DNA from: Sinotaia quadrata | Lineage: Eukaryota; Mollusca; Gastropoda; Architaenioglossa; Viviparidae | Length of the DNA: 64,000 nucleotides | Assembly (NCBI GenBank): GCA_028829895.1 | Contig: CM054183.1 | Coordinates: forward strand, 71,271,071 to 71,335,070 | Reading direction: 5' to 3' | Translations under genes and position numbers: made by a program | Notes under the pieces: model-generated | Database searches by the model: none | What the model was told of the DNA's origin: nothing | The model's input: the letters and a program-made list of their open reading frames with translations, nothing else | In this document: positions 24,229 to 34,809 of the stretch, piece after piece | Layout: each line of letters begins with the position of its first letter | Numbering within the stretch: the stretch's first letter is position 1

Positions 24229-24650
24229 TGTGACAGGGCACGCCACTTAGCTATTGAAGATAATTAATATTATTAATTAATCTTTCATAACTAATTTCAA
24301 GTGATGAGAATATTAATATTATTTTAGTAATGATCCTCCAACAGACACCACTCGTCTCTCACTTGGCGGATGTACTGGGGTTGAAAATCCCACAACATAA
24401 ATCAACATTTACAGTCACATAATGTTTTCATGAGTTAAAAACTTCTTACCAAATGAAAAGACAAATCCGACTTTAATCTATATTTAGCAATCCCCCATCC
24501 ACCCACTTTCTTCTCCAACATAAGATTGTCAATTTCAATACGTGTAAGAAGGCCAATAAATTTAACAATAAATTTATTGTTAGAAAAATCAAACATACAT
24601 ATGATAATTACATTGAAATAGATAATTTGACATCAATATTCCATGAACCC
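24229..24650 (-). mobile_element. Dispersed repeat family 'DR', copy 4 (3' part, reversed)
   Basis: The reverse complement matches the 3' third of copies 1, 2 and 6, including the CACTCGTCTCTCACTTGGCGG block (here near 24346) and the AAATTTATTGTTA block. It sits in gene A intron 1. Its outer end reads TGTGACAGGG on the plus strand at 24229-24238, resembling the TGTGGCAGAG that starts copy 1. Confidence 0.7.
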
Positions 24651-24857
24651 ACATTCAGATAATTATAATTTACACAGTCTTTCACTACATATATAATAAT
24701 AAAATTACAGCTCAACAGTCTTTTATTTGCTTTCGCAATGTCACAGTGTCAGCTCTCACAGTCTTTCATTTCCTTTGCAACAATGTCACAATGTCAAAAT
24801 GTCCAACAGCATGTGTTCCTGCCACTGGAAACTCTGACATGCTGCTATATTTTAGAA

Positions 24858-25965
24858 CAGGGGTCACCAAACGTTTTTCAAATGGGCCTGATAACTGACA
24901 AAATGACAGCGCTGACCGCATAATCATTCTGTATAATACTTGTAAGCCAGAACGAAAGCTCTGAGTTTAGCATTCCATAATCATTCTGTATAATACTTGT
25001 AAGCCAGAAAGAAAGCTCTGAGTTTAGCATTCCATAATCATTTTGTACAATACTTGCACGCCAGAACGAAAGCTCTGGGGAAAAAGACGAAAAACTAAGT
25101 TTAGCATTTGTTAGCACAAAGATGTTTACATCAGACCTAGTGTGCACATATCTGAATCTCACAAACTAAGCAGCAAAAAAGGTTAGTGAAATTTGTGAAA
25201 CTGACGTTTGGCTTTCAAGATATCATCAATGTTTGGTTTAGAATTGTTGCATCCAATCAAGAGAATTGCTTTCAAATGTTCATCAGTCAATCTTGTTCGA
25301 TGTGTTGACTTCACATACTTCATTTTTGAAAATATTTGCTCACAGACATAAGTTGTTCCAAACACTGAAGCCATACCAGTGGCAAATTTCTTCAGTTTCA
25401 GAAACCCAACATCAGGTAAACAGCTGTAACATTTTCCTTCTCTGTGCTTCTCTTTCAACAAGTCATTTGCTTGCAAATCAATGAGCTTCAATTGGCACAT
25501 CATCAAGGTTACAATAAAACGGATTCTGGAACAGAAGAATGTCATTCTCAATTCTGTCAAGATCTGAAAATCTCTCAAAAAATGCTTCTTCAAGTCACAA
25601 ATAATTATTTTCGGAAATTGACATCTTCAGCGATTGTAGTGTAAAACTCTTTGAAACAGTGAAAATGAGAAAAGGTTTCAACCACGAGCAAGGGATCCTT
25701 GGGATGGCGTGAAATAAGCAAACATTACAATAAACAAAAAAATCTAGATACAATAATTGAAAATTGAAAATAGTAAATCTAAGGCCAGAAGGTCTCTGCG
25801 CATGTGAAGATCTCTTAGTATTCTAAACAAAATAATTAAATTTAAATTGTGTCACATCTCGTGTTCCATACATTTTATCAAGCAAATTCAAGCACCATTG
25901 GCAGGCCTGATGAACTAATGTCGCAGGCCGGATCCAGCCCAAGGGCCATAGTTTGGTGACCCCTG
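24858..25965 (-). mobile_element. hAT-type DNA transposon, internally deleted
   Basis: The ends are perfect 15-bp inverted repeats, CAGGGGTCACCAAAC at 24858-24872 and its complement at 25951-25965. They are flanked by a near-perfect 8-bp target duplication, TTTTAGAA (24850-24857) and TTCTAGAA (25966-25973). The total length of about 1.1 kb is too short for an autonomous hAT element. Inside are three 57-bp direct repeats (24919-25085) and the last exon of a transposase. The copy lies in gene A intron 1, in reverse orientation for the transposase. Confidence 0.9.
25183..25593 (-). pseudogene. hAT transposase C-terminal fragment
   Basis: A 136-codon frame whose last ~70 residues fit the C-terminal dimerisation region of hAT transposases of the GTF2IRD2/Charlie type. 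It has FATGMASVFGTTYVCEQIFS followed by a K-x-x-x-S-x-x-R-x-x-L-x-D-x-x-L segment (residues about 71-110). The catalytic RNase H-like core and the BED zinc finger are absent, so it cannot be an active transposase by itself. Confidence 0.85.
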
Positions 25966-26445
25966 TTCTAGAATGTCTCCTCCCATGTCATTCCATGTAG
26001 AACATGATTTCAGGAATTCTGGTAACTTCACTGCACCAGAATTCTCAATAATGTACCAGGTTATTTTACTCTGAAACAACAATAGCGCACAGTGTGCTCC
26101 CTTATGCTTACACAAATGCACACACCGCAAATTTCCCATGCTTCTTCAGTCATTCAAGTCAACCAGTAAACAAATGTAGCTGGGGACTTGATGTTGAACT
26201 TAAGGCTCCACTTGAGACTCACAGCTCAAGGTTGAACTCACATTCTCAGGGTGACTGAAACCAACAAAAAAGGCACTTGATCACTGCAACATATAATTAC
26301 GGAGCAAACCTAAGTTTGTCGTTTATCACAATATAACTCCAATCTATCTGACACTCCATAAACTATACTACTCTGGCAGAGATAATAAACATGAACATGG
26401 TGTTAGATTTCTTGTCCTGAAAGACATTGTGAACACTGTCATGAA

Positions 26446-27015
26446 TTGTTGCCAGTCTCCAGCAGGCCTATCACCATATGCTTGAGGGCAACCCCACTCA
26501 ATATCAGCATTGTGAAAGATTACACTAAATCTAGAGACCATGATGATGAAGAAATAGAGGACTTCTATGACCAACTGCAAGAAGTCCTGGACCAGACCAC
26601 AAAGAAAGACATTCTTGTGGTGCAAGGAGACTGGAATGCTAAAATAGGAGAGGATGCCATTAAGAACTGGAAAGGCACATGTGGATGCTACTGCAATACA
26701 GAGACAAACGACAGAGGCTTAAGGCTCCTGGAATTTGTCAGCTTTAATGATCTGACGCTTATGAATATATTTGGTCCACATAAAACATTCAGAAGATGGA
26801 CGTGGCATAGCCCAAATGGAGAACACCATAACCAGATTGATTATATCATGGTGAAGAGGCGTTTCCATACCAGTGTAAACATTGCCAAGACACGTAGCTT
26901 TCCAAGTGCAGACATTGGAAGTGACCATGACTTAGTGACGAGGACCCACCGAAAACGTCCAAAGAAAGTCAAAAAGCAAGGCTCTACAAGAATCAAGTTC
27001 AACTTGACAAGCTAA
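26446..27015 (+). pseudogene. LINE apurinic-type endonuclease domain (partial)
   Basis: The 189-codon frame keeps signature pieces of LINE APE endonucleases. These are ILVVQGDWNAKIGED (the GD-x-N motif), NDRGLRLLEF, RRWTWHSPNGEHHNQIDYIM (the W-S-P and Q-I-D-Y motifs) and IGSDHDLV (the catalytic S-D-H). The N-terminal part of the domain is lost and frame damage follows downstream. Confidence 0.9.
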
Positions 27016-27398
27016 AAGACCCAGAAGTATCGGAAGCCTTTCAAGCAAAGATAAAAGAAAAAATTGCACCACTGTTACTTTTTAGTGCAGAGAACACTGA
27101 CACAGACATATTGATTGACATATTTAACACCTCGATGATCCAAACAGCCAAAGAGATCCTTGGCAAACATAGATTATCAAAGAAACCTTGGGTTACAGCT
27201 GACATACTTGATCTGTGAGACAAACGTCGAGGGCTAAAGAAGAAGAAATCAGAAGTAGAAGGAGCAAAACAATACAGAAATTAATCAGATTATCTAGAAA
27301 AGCATGAAAAGCAAAGGAGACGTGGACTGAAGACTAGTGTAAAGATATAGAAAATAATCTGAAGAAGAAGAATAAAAAGCATACCATTTGGTGAAAGA

Positions 27399-27734
27399 GT
27401 GACCAGTGTAAAACAAGGACGTCCCTCCATCATTCAAGATGGTAGACGGAATTGTCTTACAGACGACCAAGACATTCTTAAGAGATGGACAGAATACTGC
27501 TTATGCAACCACAGACATACAGGGGATCCAGACATACTCAACACCCCACCAGTGACCAACACTGACAACTACCCCATCCTCCGAGAAGAAGTAGAGACTG
27601 CAATGAAATCATTGAAAAAGGGGAAGGCAGCAGGAATAGACAACATCCATGCAGAACTAGTCCAAGAAGGGGGAGAAACCATGATAAGCGCCCTACTAAC
27701 AATCTGCAATAAGATATGGCAGACAGGGGAATAA
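27399..27734 (+). pseudogene. LINE reverse transcriptase N-terminal fragment
   Basis: Encodes TDDQDILKRWTEY and LREEVETAMKSLKKGKAAGI followed by DNIHAELVQ. This is the conserved RT entry segment (L-K-x-x-K-A-x-G-x-D-x-I). It stops before the F/YADD catalytic motif. Confidence 0.9.
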
Positions 27735-27770
27735 TAAAACTATATAAAATAATATATAAAAATAATATAT

Positions 27771-27782
27771 GTGTGTATGTGC

Positions 27783-27828
<46 letters not shown>

Positions 27829-27844
27829 GTGAGTGTGTGTGTGT
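27771..27844. repeat. (GT)n(GA)n(GT)n microsatellite
   Basis: A compound dinucleotide tract directly after the truncated LINE, possibly grown where the element breaks off. Confidence 0.97.
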
Positions 27845-27849
27845 AATAG

Positions 27850-28530
27850 TACAAAACAATAGTAGAAAACAATGCATAATACAAAATCAATTACGAAAAT
27901 CGACATTTAATCTAAATAGGCTCCCTCAGATGAACTTACTAATAACAGCATATGAAGGTGATAATATACACTTCGGGTTTCTGGTGTATTTGGAGATTTT
28001 TAGCTATCATTTATGTTTCATTTGAACTTTGCTTTGACAATGTATGATTTTCCCTACCCACCGATAGAGCAGCATTACATGTTATTCTCGATGTGTTTAT
28101 ACATCTGCATACTCGATATTTTATTTCTGAAATTGGCGTTTTACTCCTAGCTAAACAAATAGCCCTTTAAGATATATATCGATACTATAACAACCAGGAA
28201 ATTTAGACGTCAGAAGTGGGGAGAATGCTCCTCGTCCACGTCAAGCATAATCTCCTACATCAGCAGTGTCTTGACCTCTAGTAATGGTCTCGGAGACGTC
28301 ATTAATGCAAAGGTCGTTTATAAAGGACCTTTCGGGACTTTAAAAACCTGTCATTTTGTAAGCTAATGAAACACTTCGTCTCTTAATTGGTAATCCCTGG
28401 ATTTTTATGCTAACAGTCTTTCGAATAACCGTTCGTTTTGTTGTAATATAAAACTGCATTATCGAGTAACTCTATTTTGTATTTAAAAAATAATAGTGAT
28501 GTGTAATATAGAATAATAATTGCACGTACT
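27850..28530. other. Unique intronic stretch next to gene A exon 1
   Basis: No tandem array is seen. It is less repetitive than its surroundings, but I recognise no exon or named element. Confidence 0.4.
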
Positions 28531-28533
28531 CAC

Positions 28534-28579
28534 CTGCAATTACCGCACCGGTTATAACAATTGTCAGTATTGTGTTCAT
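28534..28579 (-). CDS. Gene A candidate exon 1: signal peptide
   Basis: On the minus strand an ATG at 28579 encodes MNTILTIVITGAVIAG, a short hydrophobic leader. It ends in phase 1 at a good donor, GTGAGTACG (from 28533). Phase and sense fit exon 2, giving a G-L-S-N-A-S junction and a plausible signal-peptide cleavage site. An earlier ATG three codons upstream runs straight into a stop. The nearby alternative start at 23799 means the two may be alternative first exons, or that this exon belongs to another transcript. Confidence 0.5.
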
Positions 28580-28639
28580 GTCATAAGGTCGCATTTAGAG
28601 CAAATTTCGCCTTCCGTACACTTAGCACTTTGTGTTCTT

Positions 28640-28815
28640 GAGTTTACAGCCAGAACTCTGTCTTCTTGGTTTTACAGCTAGCACTTTGTCTTCTTAAGTT
28701 TACAGCGAACACTTTGTGTTCTTGAGTTTACAGGTAGCACTTTGTCTTCTTAAGTTTACAGCTAGCACTTTGTGTTCTTGAGTTTACATCTTGTACTTTT
28801 GCTTCTTGAATCATT
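28640..28815. repeat. ~28-38 bp degenerate repeat upstream of exon 1
   Basis: Five or so units of AGCTAGCACTTTGTCTTCTT plus AAGTTTAC. On the minus strand this occupies the immediate 5' flank of gene A's candidate exon 1. Confidence 0.85.
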
Positions 28816-28829
28816 CATTCAATATCTTC

Positions 28830-29330
28830 TTTACATTTTACATTTTGTTCTCTTTTACACATTGTCTACTTCGACATTTTACCCCTAATCGTCTTTACAT
28901 TTTGTTCTCTTTTACACATTGTCTACTTTAACATTTTACCCCTAATCTTCTTTACATTTTACATTTAATTCTCTTTTACAGATTGTCTACTTTAACATTT
29001 TACCCCTAATCTTCCTTAACAGCTTACATTCGTATTGCTTTAGATTTCGTCTTCTTTTACTGTTTACACTCCCTCTTTAATAACATATTTCGTATTCCTT
29101 TCAGTTTATAAAGTTTATATTTTTATATTGTTTCAGTATATATACCTTATCCTTTTAAATCCTTTGCAGTTTATAAATTTTATACTTTTATTGTAGTCAG
29201 TGCACATACATTATCTTTTCAATCCCTTTAAAGTTTATAAAGCTTATATTTTGTATTGTTTTCAGTGTACACACATTAATTTTTAATTCCTTTACAATTT
29301 ACACCATGTCTTCCCTTACGTTTTAAAATG
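28830..29330. repeat. T-rich degenerate repeats (63 bp units, then decay)
   Basis: Three ~63-bp units with TTACACATTGTCTACTTTAA and CATTTTACCCCTAATC, then increasingly diverged TTTATAAAG.TTATATTTT units. Confidence 0.75.
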
Positions 29331-29835
29331 TTGTTTACGTCACAACATACAGTTTACCTTCATTTACATTTTACTCTTCTTATTCCTTCTAATTTAAAAT
29401 GTTGTTTACGTCACAACATACAGTTTACCTTCATTTACATTTTACTCTTCTTATTCCTTCTAATTTAAAATGTTGTTTTCGTCACAACATACAGTTTACC
29501 TTCATTTACATTTTACTCTTCTTATTCCTTCTAATGTAAAATGTTGTTTACGTCACAACATACAGTTTATCTTCATTTACATTTTACTCTTCTTATTCCT
29601 TCTAATTTAAAATGTTGTTTTCGTCACAACATACAGTTTATCTTCATTTATATTTTACTCTTCTTATTCCTTCTAATTTAAAATTTTGTTTTCGTCACAA
29701 CATACAGTTTATCTTCATTTACATTTTACTCTTCTTATTCCTTCTAATTTAAAATTTTGTTTTCGTCACAACATACAAGTTTATCTTCATTTACATTTTA
29801 CTCTTCTTATTCCTTCTAATTTAAAATGCTCTGTT
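29330..29835. repeat. 71 bp minisatellite, 7 units
   Basis: GTCACAACATACAGTTTACC and TTACATTTTACTCTTCTTAT recur at a 71-bp period (GTCACAAC at 29339 and 29410). Divergence between units is low. Confidence 0.97.
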
Positions 29836-30190
29836 TACACTTCGTCTTCCTTTACAGTTGACTATAGTAATTTACATTTGCAGCATACCTTCGTCTCCTT
29901 TGTCAATGGCAGTGTAACTATAGTCTGCCTTTGAATTTTCTACAAGAACTTACTTTACAGCTTGCAAGTAATTTTTTACGTCTCCCTAGACTACCGCTTA
30001 CAGTGCTTCTCGCAGAAGTTTACTACCTGATGTTACTTAGAACTCCTGCTATATCATGTGGTCACACATCATACAAAACAACGACCGTCTCAATTCACTG
30101 CAGAAATGAGTGTGCTTAGCTGAACAGCCCACAACGAGGGTCAATTGAAAACCTCGTTTGTGCGCATGCAAGAACTCCATTAAGGTAGTA
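29836..30190. other. Unique stretch, no feature
   Basis: A short plus-strand frame is present, but there is no domain and no splice context. Confidence 0.4.

Positions 30191-30196
<6 letters not shown>

Positions 30197-30262
<66 letters not shown>
30197..30262. repeat. (GT)n microsatellite
   Basis: About 32 GT repeats. Confidence 0.98.
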
Positions 30263-30266
<4 letters not shown>

Positions 30267-30536
30267 GTGCGTGTTCGTGAAATTTTTGTAATGTTTGCTT
30301 TTGCATTGTGTTTGAATGACTGTCTTGTGTGTGCATGAGTTGTGCTTGTATACAGATCTAGTTCTCATATAATGTTGTTTCATGTAAATTTTTAAATGTG
30401 TGCTTTTCTTTCTTACCCTCCCCTTCCCCCTTTGATGCAGCAACTTTACACACTGGTTGTTTTACGCATTGAAATAAGTACATGTTACATATAAAGGTGC
30501 TCTTTATTCCAAGCAGTGTAAACGTAAGTTATGTCA

Positions 30537-31018
30537 GTATGCTTTTAGTGTACAGAATATTTAAGTCTTGTACTTAGGATGTTTTTAGTGTACAGAATAT
30601 TTAAGTCTTGTACTTAGGATGTTTTTAGTGTACAGAATATTTAAGTCTTGTACTTAGGATGTTTTGTTGTTGTTAATGTGGGGAACGCTTCCGGCTTCCG
30701 CCGCTTTCGCGTTTGGAGAGGGGGGATGGATGTTTTTAGTGTACAGAATATTTAAGTCTTGTACTTAGGATGTTTTTAGTGTACAGAATATTTAAGTCTT
30801 GTACTTAGGATGTTTTTAGTGTACAGAATATTTAAGTCTTGTATTTAGGATGTTTTTAGTGTACAGAATATTTAAGTCTTGTACTTAGGATGTTTTTAGT
30901 GTACAGAATATTTAAGTCTTGTACTTAGGATGTTTTTAGTGTACAGAATATTTAGGTCTTGTATTTAGGATGTTTTTAGTGTACAGAATATTTAAGCCTT
31001 GTATTTAGGATGTTTCAG
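30537..31018. repeat. 40 bp minisatellite, ~11 units, interrupted
   Basis: ATGTTTTTAGTGTACAGAAT plus ATTTAAGTCTTGTACTTAGG, nearly identical. It is interrupted at 30666-30727 by a GC-rich insertion. Confidence 0.97.
30666..30727 (-). mobile_element. Short GC-rich retroposon stub, copy 1
   Basis: A 62-bp insertion into a unit of the 40-bp array, flanked by GGATGTTTT on both sides (30657-30665 and 30728-30736). It contains a 46-bp core (30667-30712) identical to 43236-43281. Read on the minus strand the core ends in ATTAACAACAA, like a LINE/SINE 3' microsatellite tail. The other end differs between copies, as expected from 5' truncation. Confidence 0.75.
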
Positions 31019-31029
31019 TATTTAACCAG

Positions 31030-31370
31030 TAAGCATGTTTTTATATCTATATATTTCAGTATATAAGTAGTAGAACATATTTAAACCTGTAGTTAGATAA
31101 CTTTTAGTATATAAATAGCACAGCATATTTAAGCCTGTAGTTAGATAACTTTTAGTATATAAACAGGACAGCGTATTTAAGCCTGTAGTTAGATTTAGGT
31201 ATATAAACGGCACAGCATATTTAAGTTAGATAGTTTTAAGTATATAAACAGCACAGCATATTTAAGTTAGATAGTTTTTAAGTATATAAACAGCACAGCA
31301 TATTTAAGACTGTAGATAGATAGATTTAGGTATATAAACAGTACAGCATATTTAAGACTGTAGTCACACC
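31030..31370. repeat. ~48 bp degenerate minisatellite
   Basis: About six units containing CAGCATATTTAAGCCTGTAG and TTAGTATATAAACAG. It borders directly on the second LINE fragment. Confidence 0.85.
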
Positions 31371-31371
31371 G

Positions 31372-31835
31372 CAAAAGTGATCCAAACAACCAATGAGATC
31401 CTTGGCAAACATAGACGAGCAAAGCAACTTTGTTTTACAGTTGACATACTTGATCCGTGCGACAAGCGTCGAGAGCTAAAGAAGAAGAAATCAGAAGTAG
31501 AAGGAGCAAACCAATACAGGGAAATTAATCAGATTAACAAGAAAAGCATGAAAAAGGTAAATGAGACATGGATTGAAGACCATTGTAAAGATATAGAAAA
31601 TAATATAAAGAAAAATAATAGCAAAATAGCATACCAAACTGGTGAAAGATCTGACCAGTGTAAAACAAGATAGTGGATGGAATTATCTTACAGAAAACCA
31701 AGATGTTCTTAAGAGATGGACAGAATACTGCTTAGACCTATACAACCACAAACCTACATAGGACCCAGACATACTCAACACCCCACCAGTGACCAACATT
31801 GACAACCACCAAATCCTCTGAGAAGAAGTATAAAT
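31372..31835 (+). mobile_element. RTE-like LINE fragment, copy 2
   Basis: It corresponds to the segment 27140-27590 of copy 1, between the endonuclease and RT domains. It starts at a TNEILGKH-like sequence, includes a CDKRRELKKKKSEVEG block and ends at an LREEV-like block. It has its own stops and deletions. Both ends are truncated by unrelated sequence. Confidence 0.85.
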
Positions 31836-33515
31836 CAGCCACTGGTTTTGATCGATTACTGTAGTCAGAGATCATATATCATCTTTGCTCTCGTAGTCTA
31901 GCAGACTCTAGTCGATCCAATATTCCAGGATTATTGATAAGGAAAAACCACTCAGAAACCTTGGCTTGTCAAGTTATTGTATTCGTCCTTGGATTGTTCT
32001 TAGACAGCTCGGCGTGATTAATACTTGACCGTTATCCCACAGGAATTGCCAGCAGAGTATTTTCACCAATACTTTTCCAGTCTGACGCCTTGTATTTTAG
32101 TTTTTTCTTGACTTTTAATCATATGCATACATTTCTCAACATTCCGAAGAAATTCCACCTGTCTATCTATCTATCCCGACAAGAAAACCGCAATACAGTG
32201 CCAGACTTTCTTCGTGGAGTCGGTTGGAACATTCGCCTTAATCGTGAATATTAAATCAGAAACAAAATATCAAACGCTAAAATCATTCATAAATCACACT
32301 ATCAAATGCATACTAGTAACCATAAGTAAATGAAAAAAGCTTTAATTCTGAGAAAATTCTAGTATCTTCATAGCACATAATTATGCAGACATAGAAACCT
32401 CATAAATTAACCTGGTATTTGTTTTATGTAGTTGTGTGTTTTTGGTAATACTGTACTATTTTCTTTGTTTTATTTTATGTCTTAAACAAGACAGTCATTG
32501 TCGGTTGTGTTTGCTTTACTTATTTTTAAAGTACTTTTATTGTTTATTACCTGCGATTGGTAATTGTGGAATAAAATGTTCTTAAAAATCACCTAACATA
32601 TATTACCATCAAATGTTTAGTCATTTTAGTGTGATGTGACTGCTCGAAACATGATTTCATTGATGTTTTTTTATTTAGTTTCATTTTATATTAATACGTC
32701 AGTTTCTTTTCACTTCTGGAAATTATTTCCCGATCGAAATTAAAACTTTGAACTGTATTACTGTAACATTAATAGTGTTCTATTGTTCTTGTACTAGTCG
32801 GCGATTATAAAATTTAAATATGGTATTAACTGATCAAAACGGTCGGCATATCTGTAAATTCTAATAAACTATAAATTTGAACGGTGGCATGCAATATTTA
32901 TAAAACTCACCTACCATACAACTATCTAAACGTGTTTCTATTGCATTGAATGCTATAACCATATGACTGCATTTGTGTCTTATCTTATGTTTAGTTTAGT
33001 TCCCAAAATTATTGCATGTATTAAACATTTAAACTAATTTGATTTATTATGTGATTTTTCTCGTGATATGAAAAGAACGCAAAATTATTTTTTAAATTTA
33101 ATTTATTTATGTGATACTCAAACTTGCTAAGATGTGTAAAATGAGTACTTGTTTAGTGATAACACATCCGATTCATACACATTTTTTTGTGATTTATCTT
33201 CTGTGACTTTTTCCCGTGACTTTTTTTCATGTGACTTTTTTTCCTAGCAAAACTTGTGACTTTTTCCCGTGACTTTCTTTCTTGTGACTTTTTCCCCGCT
33301 AATCCGTCTGTTGACAAACGAGATATTGAGTTTTACCTCTAACCTCAATGACAAAATATAAATCCTTCCATTTTACTTGAAAAACTCTCTTTTCGTCCGT
33401 GATCTTTCTTTTTATTGAATCAGAACATTTATATGGGCACTTATTTTTATAAAATTGTAGCAAAATCAAATTGATCACTTCCACTATATAAACCGGATAT
33501 CCGCATTGGGCGCGC
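31836..33515. other. Unique AT-rich stretch, minor repeats
   Basis: Contains a small TGTGACTTTTTTTCC-type repeat at about 33195-33295 and nothing else I can name. One of the longest repeat-poor stretches in the window, but no exon is recognised in it. Confidence 0.45.
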
Positions 33516-33820
33516 AAGTATAATCAATCAAAAGACTACGAATAAATAAGTAAGAACTTGTTATGGTTAAGACGGCATTAACATTGGGCGTGACAAGTAT
33601 AATCAATCAAAAGACTTCGAATAAATAAGTAAGAACTTGTTATGGTTAAGACGGCATTAACATTGGGCGTGACAAGTATAATCAATCAAAAGACTTCGAA
33701 TAAATAAGTAAGAACTTGTTATGGTTAAGACGGCATTAACATTGGGCGTGACAAGTATAATCAATCAAAAGACTTCGAATAAATAAGTAAGAACTTGTTA
33801 TGGTTACGACGCATTATTAA
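33516..33820. repeat. 79 bp minisatellite, ~4 units
   Basis: TATAATCAATCAAAAGACTT and GTAAGAACTTGTTATGGTTA repeat at 79 bp (AATCAATCAA at 33522, 33601 and 33680). Confidence 0.95.
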
Positions 33821-33839
33821 CATCAGCGGCGGCGAGGGA

Positions 33840-33914
33840 AAAATAAATAAATGAAATGTTATTTTTTTTAAAATCCCAAAATGTTTTGCGGGCCGCATGT
33901 TTGAGATCCCTGCT
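33840..33914 (-). mobile_element. hAT element terminal fragment
   Basis: On the minus strand the fragment starts CAGGGATCTCAAACATGCGG, then CCCGC, the usual start of Charlie-like hAT elements. The base run outside it is CTCTAAAT, compatible with a hAT 8-bp target site (nTCTAnAn). The other end is missing; the fragment stops at the 79-bp array. Confidence 0.7.
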
Positions 33915-33924
33915 CTAAATGCAT

Positions 33925-34395
33925 ATAACCTCCTTATGATGACCGGGTCAGCAAATTAACGGCTCTTGTTTGGCTTCGCTCTGTTTCTGGTAGGTCTAGC
34001 TGTGTTGTTCCCCTCACACTCCCCCCAGGAGCCGCAAGTGACCTTCACCTTCACGATGTTCTCGGTCTTGGTTTGCCTCGCGGTGCGTCTGAGGTGGAGG
34101 GCTGGCGGAAGGGGGTGAAGCAGGTAGCACTTATTTGGCGCACACCCTCAACCACCCGTGGGAGGGGGGGTGGCAAGCCGTCTAGTCTTGAGGCAGGTCT
34201 AGTGCCAGATCGCAAGTTATATACTTTTGAGGGGCAGGTAGCAGTATAACCTACTTAACTTTGGTTCACCCCATGGTGCCCAGGCCAAACTGCCATCCCA
34301 TTGCTAAGCGCAAGTCGGGGTTGGGGTCCGTGGGGGGTGGCAGAGTGTGTGTGTCAGGAAGCGGTCCCGCACTCGTCAACCTGTTTGCCATAATC
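33925..34395. other. GC-rich island of unknown origin
   Basis: Conspicuously GC-rich against an AT-rich background, with runs such as GGGAGGGGGGGTGGC and GGGGTCCGTGGGGGGTGGC. No long frame, splice borders or recognisable domain. It could be the 5' end of a transposable element or a CpG-rich regulatory segment. Confidence 0.4.
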
Positions 34396-34399
34396 ATTT

Positions 34400-34700
34400 C
34401 GCAGGACAGAGAGGGAAATTAGTAAGACATGACAGAAAGGGGAATTAGTAGGACATCACACTCACAGAGAGGGAAATTAGTAAGACATGACAGAAAGGGG
34501 AATTAGTAGGACATCACACTCACAGAGAGGGAAATTAGTAAGACATGACAAAGAGAGGGAAGTAAGACATGACAAAGAGAGGGGAGTAAGAGAGAACAAT
34601 GAGGCTGATATAGAGAAAGGCGGGGAAGGAGTAATAATATTGGCTTTAGAATAAAGAGTCGGTTCATTTTCTTACGAGTGAGTGAGTGAGTGAGTGATGA
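34400..34700. repeat. 63 bp tandem repeat and (GAGT)n
   Basis: About 2.5 units with GAGAGGGAAATTAGTAAGAC and GACATCACACTCACA, followed by decayed units and a short GAGT run at 34676-34697. Confidence 0.85.
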
Positions 34701-34809
34701 CTTTTGATTCTGGGTTTCAACTAAAAGGAGCCAGTTCTCGATGTTACTAGAAAGCGAGCAAGCATGACTTATGCATTTAGCCTCTGAGCAGGACACAAGC
34801 AATTAAATG

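Larger units (their letters stand above)
26420..27734 (+). mobile_element. RTE-like LINE fragment, copy 1
   Basis: A 5'-truncated non-LTR retrotransposon of the type often annotated 'craniofacial development protein 2-like'. The endonuclease end (26446-27015) and the start of the reverse transcriptase (to 27734) are present. The copy ends abruptly after KIWQTGE, before the catalytic RT motifs, where a GT/GA microsatellite follows. Stops and deletions around 27217-27390 break the frame. It lies in gene A intron 1, antisense to the gene. Confidence 0.9.
18919..28579 (-). other. Gene A overview: lectin-domain/mucin-stalk membrane protein
   Basis: Four exons (28534-28579, 23526-23765, 21971-22156, 18919-21563), every intron in phase 1, join into one open frame of 1038 codons plus stop. 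The predicted order is signal peptide (about 1-17), C-type-lectin-like domain (about 20-155), Ser/Thr/Asn-rich stalk with several repeat types (about 160-960), transmembrane helix (about 984-1003) and a cytoplasmic tail of about 35 residues. This would be a type I surface glycoprotein, with the lectin domain held far from the membrane by a heavily glycosylated stalk. Junctions were placed by eye from GT/AG signals and frame. The exon 3 donor (GTTTGT) is the weakest. The intron between exons 1 and 2 holds a DR copy, a hAT element and an RTE fragment. I recognise the architecture but not a named orthologue. Confidence 0.65.
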
